From assembly GCA_015844335.1 (NCBI GenBank), contig JADLZL010008204.1, positions 62,001 to 126,000 of the forward strand: 64,000 bases of DNA, given 5' to 3'. The notes under the pieces were generated by a model that was not told where the DNA came from, did no database searches, and worked only from the letters and a program-made list of their open reading frames with translations. The translations under genes and the position numbers were made by a program. Below, in pieces: positions 23,458 to 34,769 of this stretch. Origin of the DNA: Chrysopogon serrulatus. Taxonomy: Eukaryota; Streptophyta; Magnoliopsida; Poales; Poaceae. The number at the start of each line of letters is the position of its first letter. The first letter of the stretch is position 1.

Positions 23458-23474
23458 CCCCTCTGCATTCCTTC
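23458..23474 (+). repeat. Right target-site duplication of the full-length LINE
   Basis: An exact copy of the 17-mer at 16999-17015. The two copies fix both element ends to the base, apart from one ambiguous C at the left. Confidence 0.95.
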
Positions 23475-25148
23475 AAGATGTATGATCAGTAAAATATAAT
23501 CTATCTAGGAATAGAAAATGAGTGACCCCAAGGGCGACTCCGAGGGCGACCCTACAGGTGGCGGGGCGTTTACGGCGAAAATCCATGTCTCCGACGGGAT
23601 CTTCAGCTCGTCGGCGGCCGGAGAAAAGGATCGTCGGGACTATTTGCACTTTCGTGCAAACCTCTAGAAGCAGAAGTATGCGGTGGCGGGGGAGTTGTCT
23701 CCTTCGGAGGCAGTGCCTTCCATGGCGGCCGGGGGGTCTACTACAGTCAAGGCCTTCGCGGCGGCTGCTCCGGCTACATCCTCACTCTCCCTTCCGGTCT
23801 CGCGACCTTGGGCGAGGGTGGCTCGAGGCGGAACAAACCGGACTTCACAATAGGGGAGGATTTCGAGCGGGGAGGTACGCCATCGCTTCAAGACAAAGGT
23901 GCATCATGAATCCCCCGGCTCTCGTGGTTCTTTCTTCTGTTAGCTACGTTTTTGTCGTTCCTTGGTTCGGATGACGGAAGAAAGTGTTGCCCTCATTCTT
24001 GAGTCCTGCTTGGGAGGACATGCCCCGCTTTTTTTTTCATGTGCTTGAAGTTAGCAAGAATCACTTTCGCTTTTTTTACGTATCCCGCAAAAAGCGGTGG
24101 GTTTCTCTGTTTACAATCTCGTAAGAGTCATCGGGCATGTATTTGATGTTTATTTTCATCTCCGGAGTAATGGTGCTCGAATTGGGAAAGAGAGAAAAGG
24201 TTATGAGAGGAGGAAGAAGAGAAAAAATGGTCCAAGGTGCTCACAAAAGCTCAAAAGCGAGTATTTGTCAAAGCAAATTCAGTTAAGAGAGTCGGGTTTT
24301 GCTAGAAAGATTGTTTGCAGTCCTCCGGCTAAGAAATTTGCCCCTCTTGAAGCAAAGACCGGCTATCAAATTTGGATCTCTTGATGTTAATGTTCAATCT
24401 AGTAGCAGATCTTGAAGTTCTTCGCATGGGCTGGCGGCACATTTGGAAGCGGATCGCGAGGAACCACGTGGTATTCGGAGATGACATAACCACGTGGTAT
24501 TTAGAGATGACGAGAACCACAATTTCAGGTACCTTAGCAGCCTGCAAGTCTTAAACCCTCTTGTGGAAAGCTAGATTGCCGAGGAAGGACAGTTTAGTGG
24601 TGGACACTTTGTGCTTTCTTTTTGCAAACTCAATGTAAAAGTAATACCTCATGTAATCCGTGAGGAGTTGGTTCCAAACTAGTATGTATTTTTACATTTG
24701 GCTTTCAATGCCAACAACCGGCTAATATAACCGGTGGATGATCCTCGAGAGGAACACATTTTCTATGTTCGGGAACCCGATACACGAGGTTGGATTTTCT
24801 TACTCATAGATTCATTGAAGCACGATGAGCTCATTCGGCGTGCGAGTCATGTTATGGGCAATCTCATATGCACGCAGGAAGACAATGTAGCCTACTTGGC
24901 TACGTTAATCTTACCTACGCTACGCTAGCCTACGTTCGCGGTGTTCATATGGAGACAGACATGAAAGGATCTACGCCCCGACCCACACGGTGGTCGGTGG
25001 TGGCGCACGCCGCACGGGCCGTCGACCAACCAGCGAGAACCTACTAGCTACTCCGATACATCGGTCAATCAATGGATTTTGACTAAATAAATATTTACAA
25101 AACCAAAATTAAACGGTAGAGTCCAAGTGGTGCACGCAAGCTACTGTA
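23475..25148 (+). pseudogene. Degenerate coding-like sequence, resembles grass retroelement ORF1 N-terminal domain
   Basis: A start at 23518 reads MSDPKGDSEG and onward. Continuing through stops and frame changes gives QKQKYAVAGELSPSEAV, then VALILESCLGGHAP and VGFSVYNLVRVIGHVFD (about 23980-24150). This layout resembles the N-terminal domain of LINE ORF1-like CCHC proteins common in grasses. A short open frame at 24734-24928 (MDDPREEHIFYVREPD and onward) was not recognised. The rest has no signal. Confidence is low because no continuous frame survives. Confidence 0.4.
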
Positions 25149-25261
25149 TTTTTTTTTCGCGGACGGGTTAAACCCGTGTTTCATTAAGAAGGGAAGCAAA
25201 ACGTTCAACCGAACAACATTTGTGGATTAAGGCGAGAGGCCTTGAATCCCCCAACCAGGAA

Positions 25262-26131
25262 GCCTACACTACTGGAAACAAATTACAGCGCTACATCGTG
25301 ATAGATAATGCGACGAGGGGATCACACGCCTAGGCGTTGGCGGCCAACCGGGCCAGCTGCTTGCGGCCATGGAAGAGGAGCTGCATGGCTTCCTCGCTTG
25401 GACGGGGGGGGGGAGCTTCAACGCCGTGCGGAACTTGTCGAAGGAGGCCGCGCCCGGCACCGCAGTCTCGACCTCGAAGCCCGGCTTTCTCATCATCACC
25501 TTCCGGCTGCGCCTCGGGTTTGGCAGCTCCGAACTTGCTCTTGGCTGCTAGGGGCGCGCTTTTTTTTGGGAACGAAGTCCCCGCCATCGCCGTTGTAATG
25601 GAGCTTTGGTGATGCGCAGGCACGGTGTGGATAAGAGTGGCTGCTGGGGCGGCTTCCGGAAGGAGGCGACGAAGTCCTGAACCGGGCGCGGGGGTAGGCA
25701 CGGCGACGCCGTCAAGGTTGGCATGATCCACCTGAACCAAGATGGGGTCAGCAGCAGCTCCACAATAGGCTCCTCCGCGGTAGCCTCCCCGCAGCCGTCG
25801 GCGTCGGTGGCGGTCCCTAGCGCCACGGCGTCGCATTAACCTCCACGACCGCCGCTCCAGCTCGCGACGCTGGGCAGAGATGCTATCGCCGAGCGCCTGG
25901 CCCACCACACAGTGAGGTCGGGCGCCACCCCAGCCCGCCGTGGCGGCGAGAGGCGAGCGCACCGACCCGCTCAGCGGCCGACCTCAACTCCGCCTCGGCG
26001 TCCAGGAGCTGGCCCCGGAGCAAGTCGGACTCGGCATTGGCGGTCTCCAACTTGGCCAGTGCCGCGATAAGGTCGTCGGAGCCCTCCGGTGCTGGATCGG
26101 GGTTTGCCGCTGGAGTCGTGTCTGCCTCCAT
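25262..26131 (-). pseudogene. C-terminal part of the gag-like protein, broken
   Basis: From 26131 the frame reads MEADTTPAANPDPAPEGSDD and then a predicted coiled-coil segment rich in Leu, Ala and Glu (IAALAKLETANAESDLLRGQ). Later segments are shifted: EEPIVELLLTPSWFRW, RPVQDFVASFRKPP and VMMRKPGFEVETAVPGAASF. The order and style match the C-terminal region of grass gag-like proteins, but at least two frame changes and a stop break it. Confidence 0.5.
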
Positions 26132-26276
26132 TGGCAGCTACCTCGACTGACTCCGCAGCATCAGGCCCACCTCATCCACAAAGCCCAACCCTCAAGCACG
26201 ACGAGCTCGCATGGCCGTCCTGCTGACGCCCACGTGCAAAGGGGCCCTCAAACCAAGCACAGACCCTTGCCACGCC

Positions 26277-27310
26277 TATAGATGGCCATCGAGCCGTCTT
26301 TGGCTTTCCGCCCGGCGGCACGGCGTGCCGTGCCGTGCCGCGCCTGCACCGTGCCGCGCCGTGTCGTCGTGCCGGCCGTGCCGTGCAGCGCCGTGCTTCG
26401 TGCCACGCCCCGGCCCAGGCACGGCACGGTGGGCCGTCGTGCCGGCCCGAAGCACGGCGTGCCAGCGTGCCGCCGTGCGAGCACGCGCCTAGGGGCCAGC
26501 GGCCGACGCCCTGCTGCCGGCGTGGAGGAGGAGGCCGCCACGAGGGAGCCGGGCGGCGCCACCCTGCTGCCAGCGTGGAGGAGGAGGCCGCTATGGGGCG
26601 TCATCGCCGTCGTGCTCGCCGTGCTCGCCGGATCCGACCGCGGAGGAGGAGGTTCGAGGGGAGGTTGACGCCGTTCTCTTCCCGGATCCGGCCGCGAGGG
26701 AGGAGGGAGGCGGCGGTGATGGCGCTGTGCTCGCCGTTGAGGAGATCGACGCCGACACACTTGCCTTTGATGAGAATGGAGGAGGTCCACGTCCTCAGCT
26801 GGATCCAGGGAGCTGCTCTGCTTGCTCACCGACTGGAGGAGGACGCGTCGGCGCGAGCAGCAGGTGGCGGCGGCGGCCGGTGAACTCGACCATACAAGGA
26901 GAGGGGAGAGGGAGAGAGCATCAGCGCGACGGTGAGGGGCGACGCGCGAGGCGGTGACGGGCGGGGCGGCTCTGGGCGGATGGCGGCGGGCGCGGCGCTT
27001 CGCGACTCCGCTCGCCGCGCATGACGCGAGTCGCCACCGCTGATGTAGGAGGCGAGGCGGCGGGCGGCGTGTGGGGATGGGGGGGTGGCGTGGGGACTGA
27101 AGTTAGGGACTTAGGGTTAGCTGCGGTTGGCGGGCCAGTCTCTACAGCTGGCCCGCTCGGGCCGTGCTCGTGCCCGGGTGGTGGCCTGCACGGCATGCCC
27201 CCTGGCCGAACGACACGGGCCCGGTGACTCGGGCCGGGCCGTGCCTCGTGCCGTGCCATTTCAACGGGCCTCGTGCCGGGCCGCGGCCACGGGCTGCATG
27301 GCCATATATG
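26277..27310. mobile_element. Non-autonomous hAT-type DNA transposon
   Basis: The 8-bp duplication GCCACGCC flanks the element at 26269-26276 and 27311-27318. The ends TATAGATGGCCAT and, reversed, CATATATGGCCAT are imperfect inverted repeats (11 of 13). Subterminal regions of about 200 bp at both ends are packed with GGCACG/CGTGCC and GGGCC motifs, as seen in grass hAT elements. The interior is GC-rich and open in many frames, but no transposase was recognised. It splits the gag-like element and is therefore younger. Confidence 0.8.
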
Positions 27311-27638
27311 GCCACGCCCTTAGACACACGAAACTTCAAGAGAGGTGTGCCCGGATCTCCGCGGGCGTGACGGGCTGATTCCCATCACCAAGACGACGAG
27401 AACAAGGGAGAGGTCCCCGGATGTAGGGACGACGAAGACCTCGACCTTGGGGCGGCCATCAGCATCACCCCGAGGTGGTGATAGCGACAGGCTGTTGTTG
27501 TGGTGCTGCTGCGAAGATGAAGGCGGTGTGGGCGGCTGCTGCACATGACGAGGTGACGATTGTGTCCGCGGCTGGTTTGGCACGGTGTGACATCCTGGCA
27601 ATGAGCTGGGCCGCCATGGACTAGCGGGACAGCGCGCC

Positions 27639-28271
27639 TTAGAGGCTCCTCGGCCAGGCCGGCCCCCGAGGAAGAAGGCTTGCACGCTGGCGACTGGCCG
27701 CGTTTGCACGCCCAAAGCCCGATGCCCCTGCACTCGGCATCGGGCAGCTGGGACGGGAGCGACACTGAGCAACGACGTGGTCCCGCGCGAGGCAGTTGAA
27801 GCAGAGACCCACAAGCTCCGGCGGGACGCGGCGGTGGCGTTTGGGTGCCAATCTCCTTGGACAGCGCCGGTGACGACGCCGCACGACAATCTGGAATCCA
27901 TCGGCGTCGACATGGCGCCCATGAACAGGCCGTGGAGATGTGCCAGCCCGGCACCGACGCCCCACGCCGCGGGCCAAGGCGTTGGTGTGCTGGGACTCTT
28001 GCCGCCGGCTGCGGACTAAGGCAATGCCACGCTGGCACGCTGGGTCCCACGGCCGTCGGGCGCACGGTCTGTGCGGCGCCGGGGCCGCTTCCCCTTTACA
28101 GCACCGGGCGGGCTGGTACGACGCCGCTGCCCCGACACCGCATTCGGAGCCCTTGCTGCTGGTGGAGGCTTGGTTGGAGGGCCTCGCGAGTGGCATCCAG
28201 TGTACGACGGACGCCGTAGCGGGAGAAACGGGCTCGTCATCGAGCTGCCCACGCCAGGATCGTCCTCCCAA
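27639..28271 (-). pseudogene. Zinc-knuckle (CCHC) gag-like fragment
   Basis: This frame holds PPELVGLCFNCLARDHVVAQC, a CX2CX4HX4C knuckle, followed by a Cys/Arg-rich stretch where a second knuckle would be expected but is out of frame. Proteins of this layout bind nucleic acid and are encoded by grass retroelements. The coding remnant continues in other frames toward 27320, where the hAT element interrupts it. Confidence 0.55.
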
Positions 28272-28560
28272 CGCCGGAACTTACCGGCCAGCCGACCTCC
28301 CGGGCGGGGGAGGAAGGGGGCGGCATGCGGGAGAGGGAGGATGGCGGGGGACCTGCCCAAGCGCAAAGCATCCACCTCGTCGCCCTCGTCTTCCACGCCC
28401 CTCGACGAGGACCAACGTATCATCCTCCTCCCCCCTCCAACCGAGGTAGCTAGCTGTAGGGCGGGCGACGCGTGGGCACGACGGCGGGCAAGACGGCGCC
28501 AGAAGCAATCACTGCCGAATTGGTGGTTGGGCGGCGGCGCCCAGCTTCGGAACTAGTCTG

Positions 28561-29124
28561 CCGGCGGAAATCCTGGTATCGTATCCTACAGAATATTTCT
28601 AACGCCGTCCCTCGATCGATCACAACTTAGGAAGTATATCAATGTTTGGTTCTGGCCTTCTGGGACGGGATGCAAGCAAGCAAGCAAGCGACCCTAGCTA
28701 GATTCAAAGCCGTGTTTGGATCGGTAGTCATCTTTATGGAGAAATAATATTCTTTTAATATTTGAGATGAGTATGCCTTTCGTAATCCACGTAGACAAAC
28801 GACATGGGAGAACGATGAGTCCCCGACGACGTGTGTGAGATCGCAATTGCCACGAGCCATCCAGGAAATAGGAACATAGATTTCCCTTTTTTTTTAGGAA
28901 AGAACATACAAATTTCCTTGAATTTTGTTTCGAAATATAATTCTCGGTAGATCCTGTTGACTGGCTCTGTTGCTAGGTGGGCTTAGATTTTTTTTTGGGG
29001 GGGAGGTGGGCTTAGATGATTCAAAGTAGGAAAAGTACTAGTACTTGCAAAACATAGCCCAATACGAAACTATTTGGATAGGGTTTTTCCTTTGTCGTTC
29101 AATCCTTCAATCCTGAATCTCTAC

Positions 29125-29161
<37 letters not shown>

Positions 29162-29172
29162 TGTATGTATAT
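28561..29172. other. Intergenic spacer with (TA)n microsatellite
   Basis: No gene seen. It has a short CAAG tandem near 28675-28690, T-runs, and a pure (TA)n tract at 29129-29159 next to the left end of the Mutator-like element. Confidence 0.6.
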
Positions 29173-29207
29173 AATGCACCTGGGTGCATTCTATATAGGG
29201 AATGCAC
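29173..29207 (+). repeat. Left terminal inverted repeat of the MULE
   Basis: AATGCACCTGGGTGCATT, then a 10-bp loop-like segment, then AATGCAC. The inner part, GGGTGCATT...AATGCACCC, is itself an inverted repeat and could form a hairpin. Confidence 0.6.
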
Positions 29208-29339
29208 CCATGCCATCCGACCGAGCCCACTTTCAATTTGGCCCACCGGTAGATCCCTCCCGCCCGCCCGCCGGCGTCTTTCTTACTCGTTCCCCGCGCT
29301 CTCCTCCGACAGAATCGCGCGCGCACGCACCTCGAAACC

Positions 29340-29860
29340 ACCTGGTCCGCTCTCCGCGCCGCCCGTGAAACCGCCGCCACTGCGCGCCCAGCGCTTCCGG
29401 CACGGAAATCGCCGCGCCGCCTCCCCGCCCGTAGAAACCACCGCGCCGCCTCCACGCATCCCACCGTGGAAAGCGCCCGCACTGGGCGCCCGCGGTCCGC
29501 TCCGCTTCCGCGGGAAACCGCCGCTGCCTCCAGCGCTTCCGGCGTGGAAACCGCCGCGCCCGCGCTCCCCTGTCCCGCCTGTGGAAACCGCCACGGCTCC
29601 GCCGCCTCCGCCGTTGAAATCACCGCGCCTCGTGCTTCCACTCCCGCGCGGCGGAGGGGGGGAAACCCCGTGCTCCACTCCGTCCGCGAAAAACCGCCGC
29701 CACCTCCAGCAGATTCCGCCGTTGGAAGCGCCGGGCGCCCGCTCCGCCGCGCTGTGGGAAACCGGCGCTGCCTTCACCGCCTCCGGCGCGGAAACCGCCG
29801 CGCCCGTGCTCCGCTACGCTTCGTGGAAACCGCCGCCGCACTCGCCGGATCCCACCGACC
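29340..29860. repeat. GC-rich degenerate minisatellite in the left subterminal region of the MULE
   Basis: Variants of GGAAACCGCCGC recur about every 40-70 bp, often preceded by CTTCCGGCGT or similar. The open frames across it (29074-29865 + and 29777-29283 minus) are a by-product of the repeat and have no recognisable domain. Confidence 0.65.
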
Positions 29861-30019
29861 CCTAGGGGGGGGAGGCTCTCTCCGATGTGAGTCATCCCCA
29901 TTTCATTTTCCCTAAACACACGCATCCCATTTTTGTGAGTTGTAGCTTCGATTTTTCTAGGCGGATTTTTGTCGATGCCCTATAGTGATCCTATATGCAT
30001 ATGTTTTTTGTGTTTTAAA

Positions 30020-30455
30020 ACTACCGGTATATATTGGTTGCAATTGTTTGTATCTATTAGTTGTAATTAGTTTTACATCTCAATTGGAATTGTTTTTGAA
30101 TTCTGGAGTATGCATTCAGATCTTTTGTAACTAGTATATTATGTCTAGTTGCAACTTGTAGGGTGTTTTAGCCGTAATTGGTTTTATAGTTCATATGTCG
30201 ATTATTCGATGCAATCGCAATTTGGTAACAAAACCGGCATGTATATATTGGTTTCAATTGTTTGTCTCTATTATTTGTAATTAGTTTTACAACTCAATTG
30301 GAATTGATTTTGAATTCTGGAGTATGCATTCAGATCTTTTGTAACTAGTATATTATGTCTAGTTGCAACCGGTAGGGTTTTTTAGCTGTATTTGGTTTTA
30401 TAGTTCATATGTCTATTATTAGTGCAGTCGCAATTTGTAACAAAACGGCATGTTG
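30020..30455 (+). repeat. 214-bp tandem duplication in the MULE, two copies plus partial copies
   Basis: ATATTGGTTGCAATTGTTTG starts at 30031 and recurs as ATATTGGTTTCAATTGTTTG at 30245. The following about 190 bp, including TTTTGTAACTAGTATATTAT, is nearly identical in both. Partial related copies occur near 30880-30950 and 31028-31110. It lies upstream of the first recognisable Ulp1-like exon. Confidence 0.8.
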
Positions 30456-32639
30456 GTGTAGTTAGTTTTTTTTAAATATCAATTTTGCAAAATGGTTTTT
30501 AGCTATTTAGCGAGTACACATATAATTTTGGTCTTTTTTGGGGCTAGATTCATTGATGGCTTGGGCTTTTTCATCTGAGTTGGTTTGTGTTTTTGTGGAT
30601 AAGGTCTGCGTTTCTTTTGCGATGCTTTTGAATGTCCCCCCCCCTCTCCCCTCCGGTGCATGCTTTTTGCATGGTTCACTTTTTGTAAGCGGATATTAGT
30701 GATCCGCAACCGATACAATTTTTGACGGTTCACGCCTAGTACGCATTCAGTTGATGTAACTAGATTTGGTTCATTCCGAGCATTCCAACATGGTTCACCT
30801 ATGTATGCATTTAGCGCAGTAGTAATTTTCTTTGGTTATTGCATTGTATAAGATAATTAAGATTAAATTAGGACTTAAGCTTATTCAGATATTGTAACTG
30901 GGATATTATGTCTAGTTGCGCATGTAGGGGTTTTTAGTTGTAATTAGGTTTGGTGTAGTTAGTTGTTTTGTAATTAGTTTTAGAACTCTGCAACTCACAT
31001 AATTTTTGACGGTGCACATCTAGTATGCATTCAGTTGTTGTAACTAGGATATTATGTCTAAATGCAGCTAGTAGGGTGTTTTTAGTTGTAATTGGTTTTA
31101 TAGTTCATATGATTCTTTTTTTTTAACTCAATTGTCCCTCGTTGCTTGATCTTTTTTTTTTTTTTCATTTTTGCGGTTTGTTGTTAGAATGAGTACGCAA
31201 GGGGATGCAAAGTAGGGTGGTCGTGGCAGCGACCCCCTCGGCGGTCGCCTCGTGTTGCTGCGAAAACGACGGTTCGTGCATACAAGTCTAATAAAGACAG
31301 GAAGAAGAGATTAAGCTTCCCAGCCCAGCCCCCCAACCTGATGCCGATACTGAAGTGCATGAAGAAGAGGAAGCACAGGATGATGAAGATTATGAGCTTG
31401 GGGCTGATGATGATGCAGGTAGTGAACCAGATGGAGGGGATGGCGCCGATGGCGGTTGTGATGGCGGCAACACTGCAGCGATTGAAAGCAATAAGAAGAG
31501 GCCCCGCAAGCAGCCTCCCGCACTCCGTTGCTCTCCTTCGAAATTCTAAGATATCCTCAAAGTTCTCCCTGTTGAGCTTGCAGACAGAGTCAAGGCAAAG
31601 GGGTTCGGGGGATTGTTGAAATTCAAACCAAACTGCCTGCCCAGACAGATGCTCACCTGGCTCATGCTGAGGCTAAACCTAGAAACGATGAAATTAGAGC
31701 TTTGCATGGGCAAAGAGATTGTTGTAAATGAGCATGCTGTTTGGTGTGCATTTCAGTTACCAAAAGCCGGCGGGGACCCACCTTCCATGTCCGTTGCCGA
31801 TGCTCGTGCTAGGCGGAATGAGCTGGGAGAGCAAATCTGCCGTACTACATACAAGAGGCTGAGAATTAGGGTAAAAGATATTGTGCATGGTCTGCAGAGG
31901 AAGATGCTGACGGGGGATTTGGGTCTGAGGGCATTTTTTATGGTTGTGTTTCAGTCTTTGCTTTTCTCAAACACTGATAGCTGCATCAGGCTTGAAGATG
32001 TGGTATATACTGAAGATCTTGACAATATTGGGGAGATCAATTGGTGCAAAGCAGTAGTGGACAACATTTGCAAAGCTGCACGCTTGTATAGAAAGAATTT
32101 TGCGGCGAAGGGTGTCCTTGCACCGGTCACAGGCTGCGGGATTTTTCTGCTGGTAAGTTTCTTTTTTTTCTGCATTCATTGTGCTGTTACACCAAGCAAT
32201 AATAACTGTCCATTAGTTTTGTTTGCAATTGGGTATTGTCTTCAGTAGCAATCCTTTATCCTACTTTGATCATTTTTTTGTGATATACACATTGTAATTT
32301 GCACTAGTATTAACTGTGCATTAGGTTTTGTTGCAATTGGATCATGTCTCCTGTTGTATTTGGTCATTGACTAGTAAGTTTTATGCAGTTAGTCCCCCTG
32401 TTTTGAGTAAGAGTTTGCAATTTGGGTATTGTCTTCAGTAGCAATTGGTATCCTGTTTGATCTTTTTTTATTATATATAAGCATTGTCATTGCACCAGTA
32501 TTAACTGTGTAGTATGTTGTGTTGCAATTGGATCAGGTCTCTATTTTTTTTGCATTTTTTTGGTCTCCTGCTGACTAGTATTTTCTGTAGTAGTATTTAG
32601 TTTTTTATGTTTTTGGTCAAGGGTTTGCAATTTGGTTTA

Positions 32640-32894
32640 CTCCCTCCATACTCATATTAGTTGACGTTTTGGACAAGGACACGGTCTCCAAAACATAACT
32701 TTATCCATCATTTTTTATTAAAATATATAAGAAAACTAAAAATAAAATTACTTTTATAAAAGTGGGTTTTAAGGTGAATCTATAAATATAAGTTTCATAT
32801 TTTTAAACTAAATATTTTAAAAGTTATTGATAGTTTATGTTCCCAATGTTTGACCCAAACCTTGTCCAAAACGTCAACTAATATGAGTATGGAG
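32640..32894. mobile_element. Stowaway-like MITE in an intron of the Ulp1-like gene
   Basis: Left CTCCCTCCATACTCATATTA and the reverse of the right end share a terminal inverted repeat of about 35 bp that includes GTTGACGTTTTGGACAAGG. TA flanks both sides (32638-32639 and 32895-32896). The right end lacks four bases of the CTCC repeat. It is 255 bp and AT-rich in the middle. It sits in the intron between 32152 and 33515. Confidence 0.85.
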
Positions 32895-34299
32895 TAGTAT
32901 TCACCAGTAGCAAATGGTATCCTGTTTGAATCTTTTTTGTTATATAAACAGTCATTGCACTAGCATTAACTCTGTAGTAGGCTTTGTTGCAATTGGATAA
33001 GTTCTTCAGTTGCATTTAGTTTCCTGTTGACTAGTATTTTTCTGTAGTAGTTATTTTTTGCTTTTTTTTGGGCAAGAGTTTGTTTGTGTGGATCAGGTCT
33101 CCAGTTTTTGCAGTTTTGGTCTTTTTTGTTTGACTATTATTTTTCTATATTAGCAGTTAGTTTTTGCTGTTTGGGGCAAGGGTTTGCAACTGTGTTTTTT
33201 CTTCAGTAGCAATTGGTATCCTGTTTTGAATCTTTTTTGTTACATAAACATTCTCATTTAATGCACCAGTAATAACTGTGCAGTAGGTTTTGTTGCAATT
33301 GGATCAGGCCTCCAGTTGCATTTTAGTCTCCTGTTGCCTAGTATTTTTTATATTAGTTAGTTTCCCTGTTTTGGGTAAGAGTTTTTGTTGTGTGGCGGGG
33401 TGTTATGGCTATAATATCAACTGTGTTTTGTAGTCTATTGTAATTGTTTTGAAGTCTCTGGTAGTGATTGGTTTTGCTGATGTTTTTGTTGTTGTGTTTT
33501 TTTCACACGTGCAGATGTTGTATGTTGATTTCTTGCAGCATGGGCTGGACTTAGATGCATTTTTACTCCCCCGATGTGCTATCTTGGATAGCAAAAGTAT
33601 CGATAAAATTGCTGCATTGGATCGTAGGGGTGATGTTGCAGACGATGCTATTGAGTATGACAATCTCAGGGTAAGCTGCTGATAATCTATCTTTTTTTTG
33701 TTTTTGTGTCTGTATGTTTTGGATAACCATTTTTTAATAAAAATAAAAACCATGCAGTTGAGGAGCATCTCTGCCACGTGTTACACACCCCCTACTTTTG
33801 CCCCAGCTGCTGCTCCCCGCCCCGCTATCGCACCCCCTCAGCGTGTTCTTGCTATTGAGGGAGCTCCTAATCCGGACGCGGCTGGCACACATGACCCCCC
33901 TGTTGCGCATGCCACCATTAACCTTGAGCCTCCTGTACTACATCAATACCCAAGCTTCCGCGATGCGTTCGGGCAAAACATTGCTGCTGTAGTGGGTAGA
34001 AGCAGGAAGTCAGATGCTTTAAAGGTTTTGAAGGCTTTTGATGACAGTACTGCCCAGGCTCAGAGCTACGCCACCAAGGCTGCTAAGTACATCACTATGG
34101 CCAACGAGCTAATGGCAAAAAGTCATCATGAGTGCTTCAGCGCCATTCAGAAGCTGCTTGCTGATTCTCAAGCTGATAGGGGAGCTGCTAACGAGCGTAG
34201 GAGGGGAAAGAAGAGTAAGAAGAGCAGCAAATCTAGAGCATCAGGTAGTTTTGTTTGCTGCTTTTTCAATGAGCGTAGGTTTGTTTTTTGTAGGTACTA

Positions 34300-34640
34300 A
34301 CAATTTTTTTGTTGTGTATGAAGCAGCATCTAAATCAGCTGTTGATGAAGCTGAAGTTGGTGTAGAAGAAAATGTTAGAGCAAATCCTGGTGCAGGTACC
34401 TTTTTTTGTTGCATTTTATCTTTGTTGCATGTTGCAATTTGCAGCATTTTTTATTCGCAATTTTGTTATTTTTTCCCCATTAGTAGTTTATTTTTGTAGG
34501 GACTAACAATTTTTACTTTGTGTATGTAGCAGCACCCAAATCTGCTGTTGATGAAGCTGAAGTTGGTGTAGAAGAAAATGTCGGAGCAAATCCTGGTGCA
34601 GGTACCTTTTTTTTGTTGCACTTTGTCTTTGTTGCATGTT
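34300..34640 (+). repeat. Tandemly duplicated exon-intron module of the Ulp1-like gene (207 bp)
   Basis: Two exons read KSAVDEAEVGVEENV...ANPGAG, each with an AG before and GTACC after, 207 bp apart. The introns after them are also alike, with TTGTTGCAT...GTTGCAATTT. The unit duplicated is therefore an exon together with its intron, which keeps the reading phase. Confidence 0.85.
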
Positions 34641-34769
34641 GCAATTTTCTGCATTATCTGTGTTGCAAATGGTATGCAAAGAAGCTTTTTTTAAGTTTTT
34701 GGGGTATCTATATTTTTTTTTATGCGGGGAGGAGAAACTAGTGGAGTCAGTATTAGACCAAGAGGACCT

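Larger units (their letters stand above)
25149..28560 (-). mobile_element. Retroelement-like copy with gag-type zinc-knuckle protein, interrupted by a hAT element
   Basis: On minus the 3' end reads TTCTTAATGAAACACGGGTT and then a poly(A) run (T-run at 25149-25157), a LINE-type tail. The minus-strand coding remnant runs from about 28500 to 25262 with frame changes. It has a proline/arginine-rich N-terminus, the zinc knuckle CFNCLARDHVVAQC near 27790-27850, and, left of the hAT insertion, a C-terminal part with RPVQDFVASFRKPP and VMMRKPGFEVETAVPG. No RT was found, so it is either a gag-only non-autonomous element or a truncated one. The 5' limit at 28560 is approximate and no target duplication was found. 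Confidence 0.5.

Noticed and set aside
26248..26883. Long overlapping frames on both strands at 26.2-26.9 kb
   Set aside because: They lie in the GGCACG-rich arm and interior of the hAT element and reflect base composition; no domain was seen.
29074..29865. 263-codon + frame near the MULE left end as a gene
   Set aside because: It begins in a TA repeat and runs through a GC-rich minisatellite; the protein is low-complexity Pro/Ala/Arg and the opposite strand is equally open.
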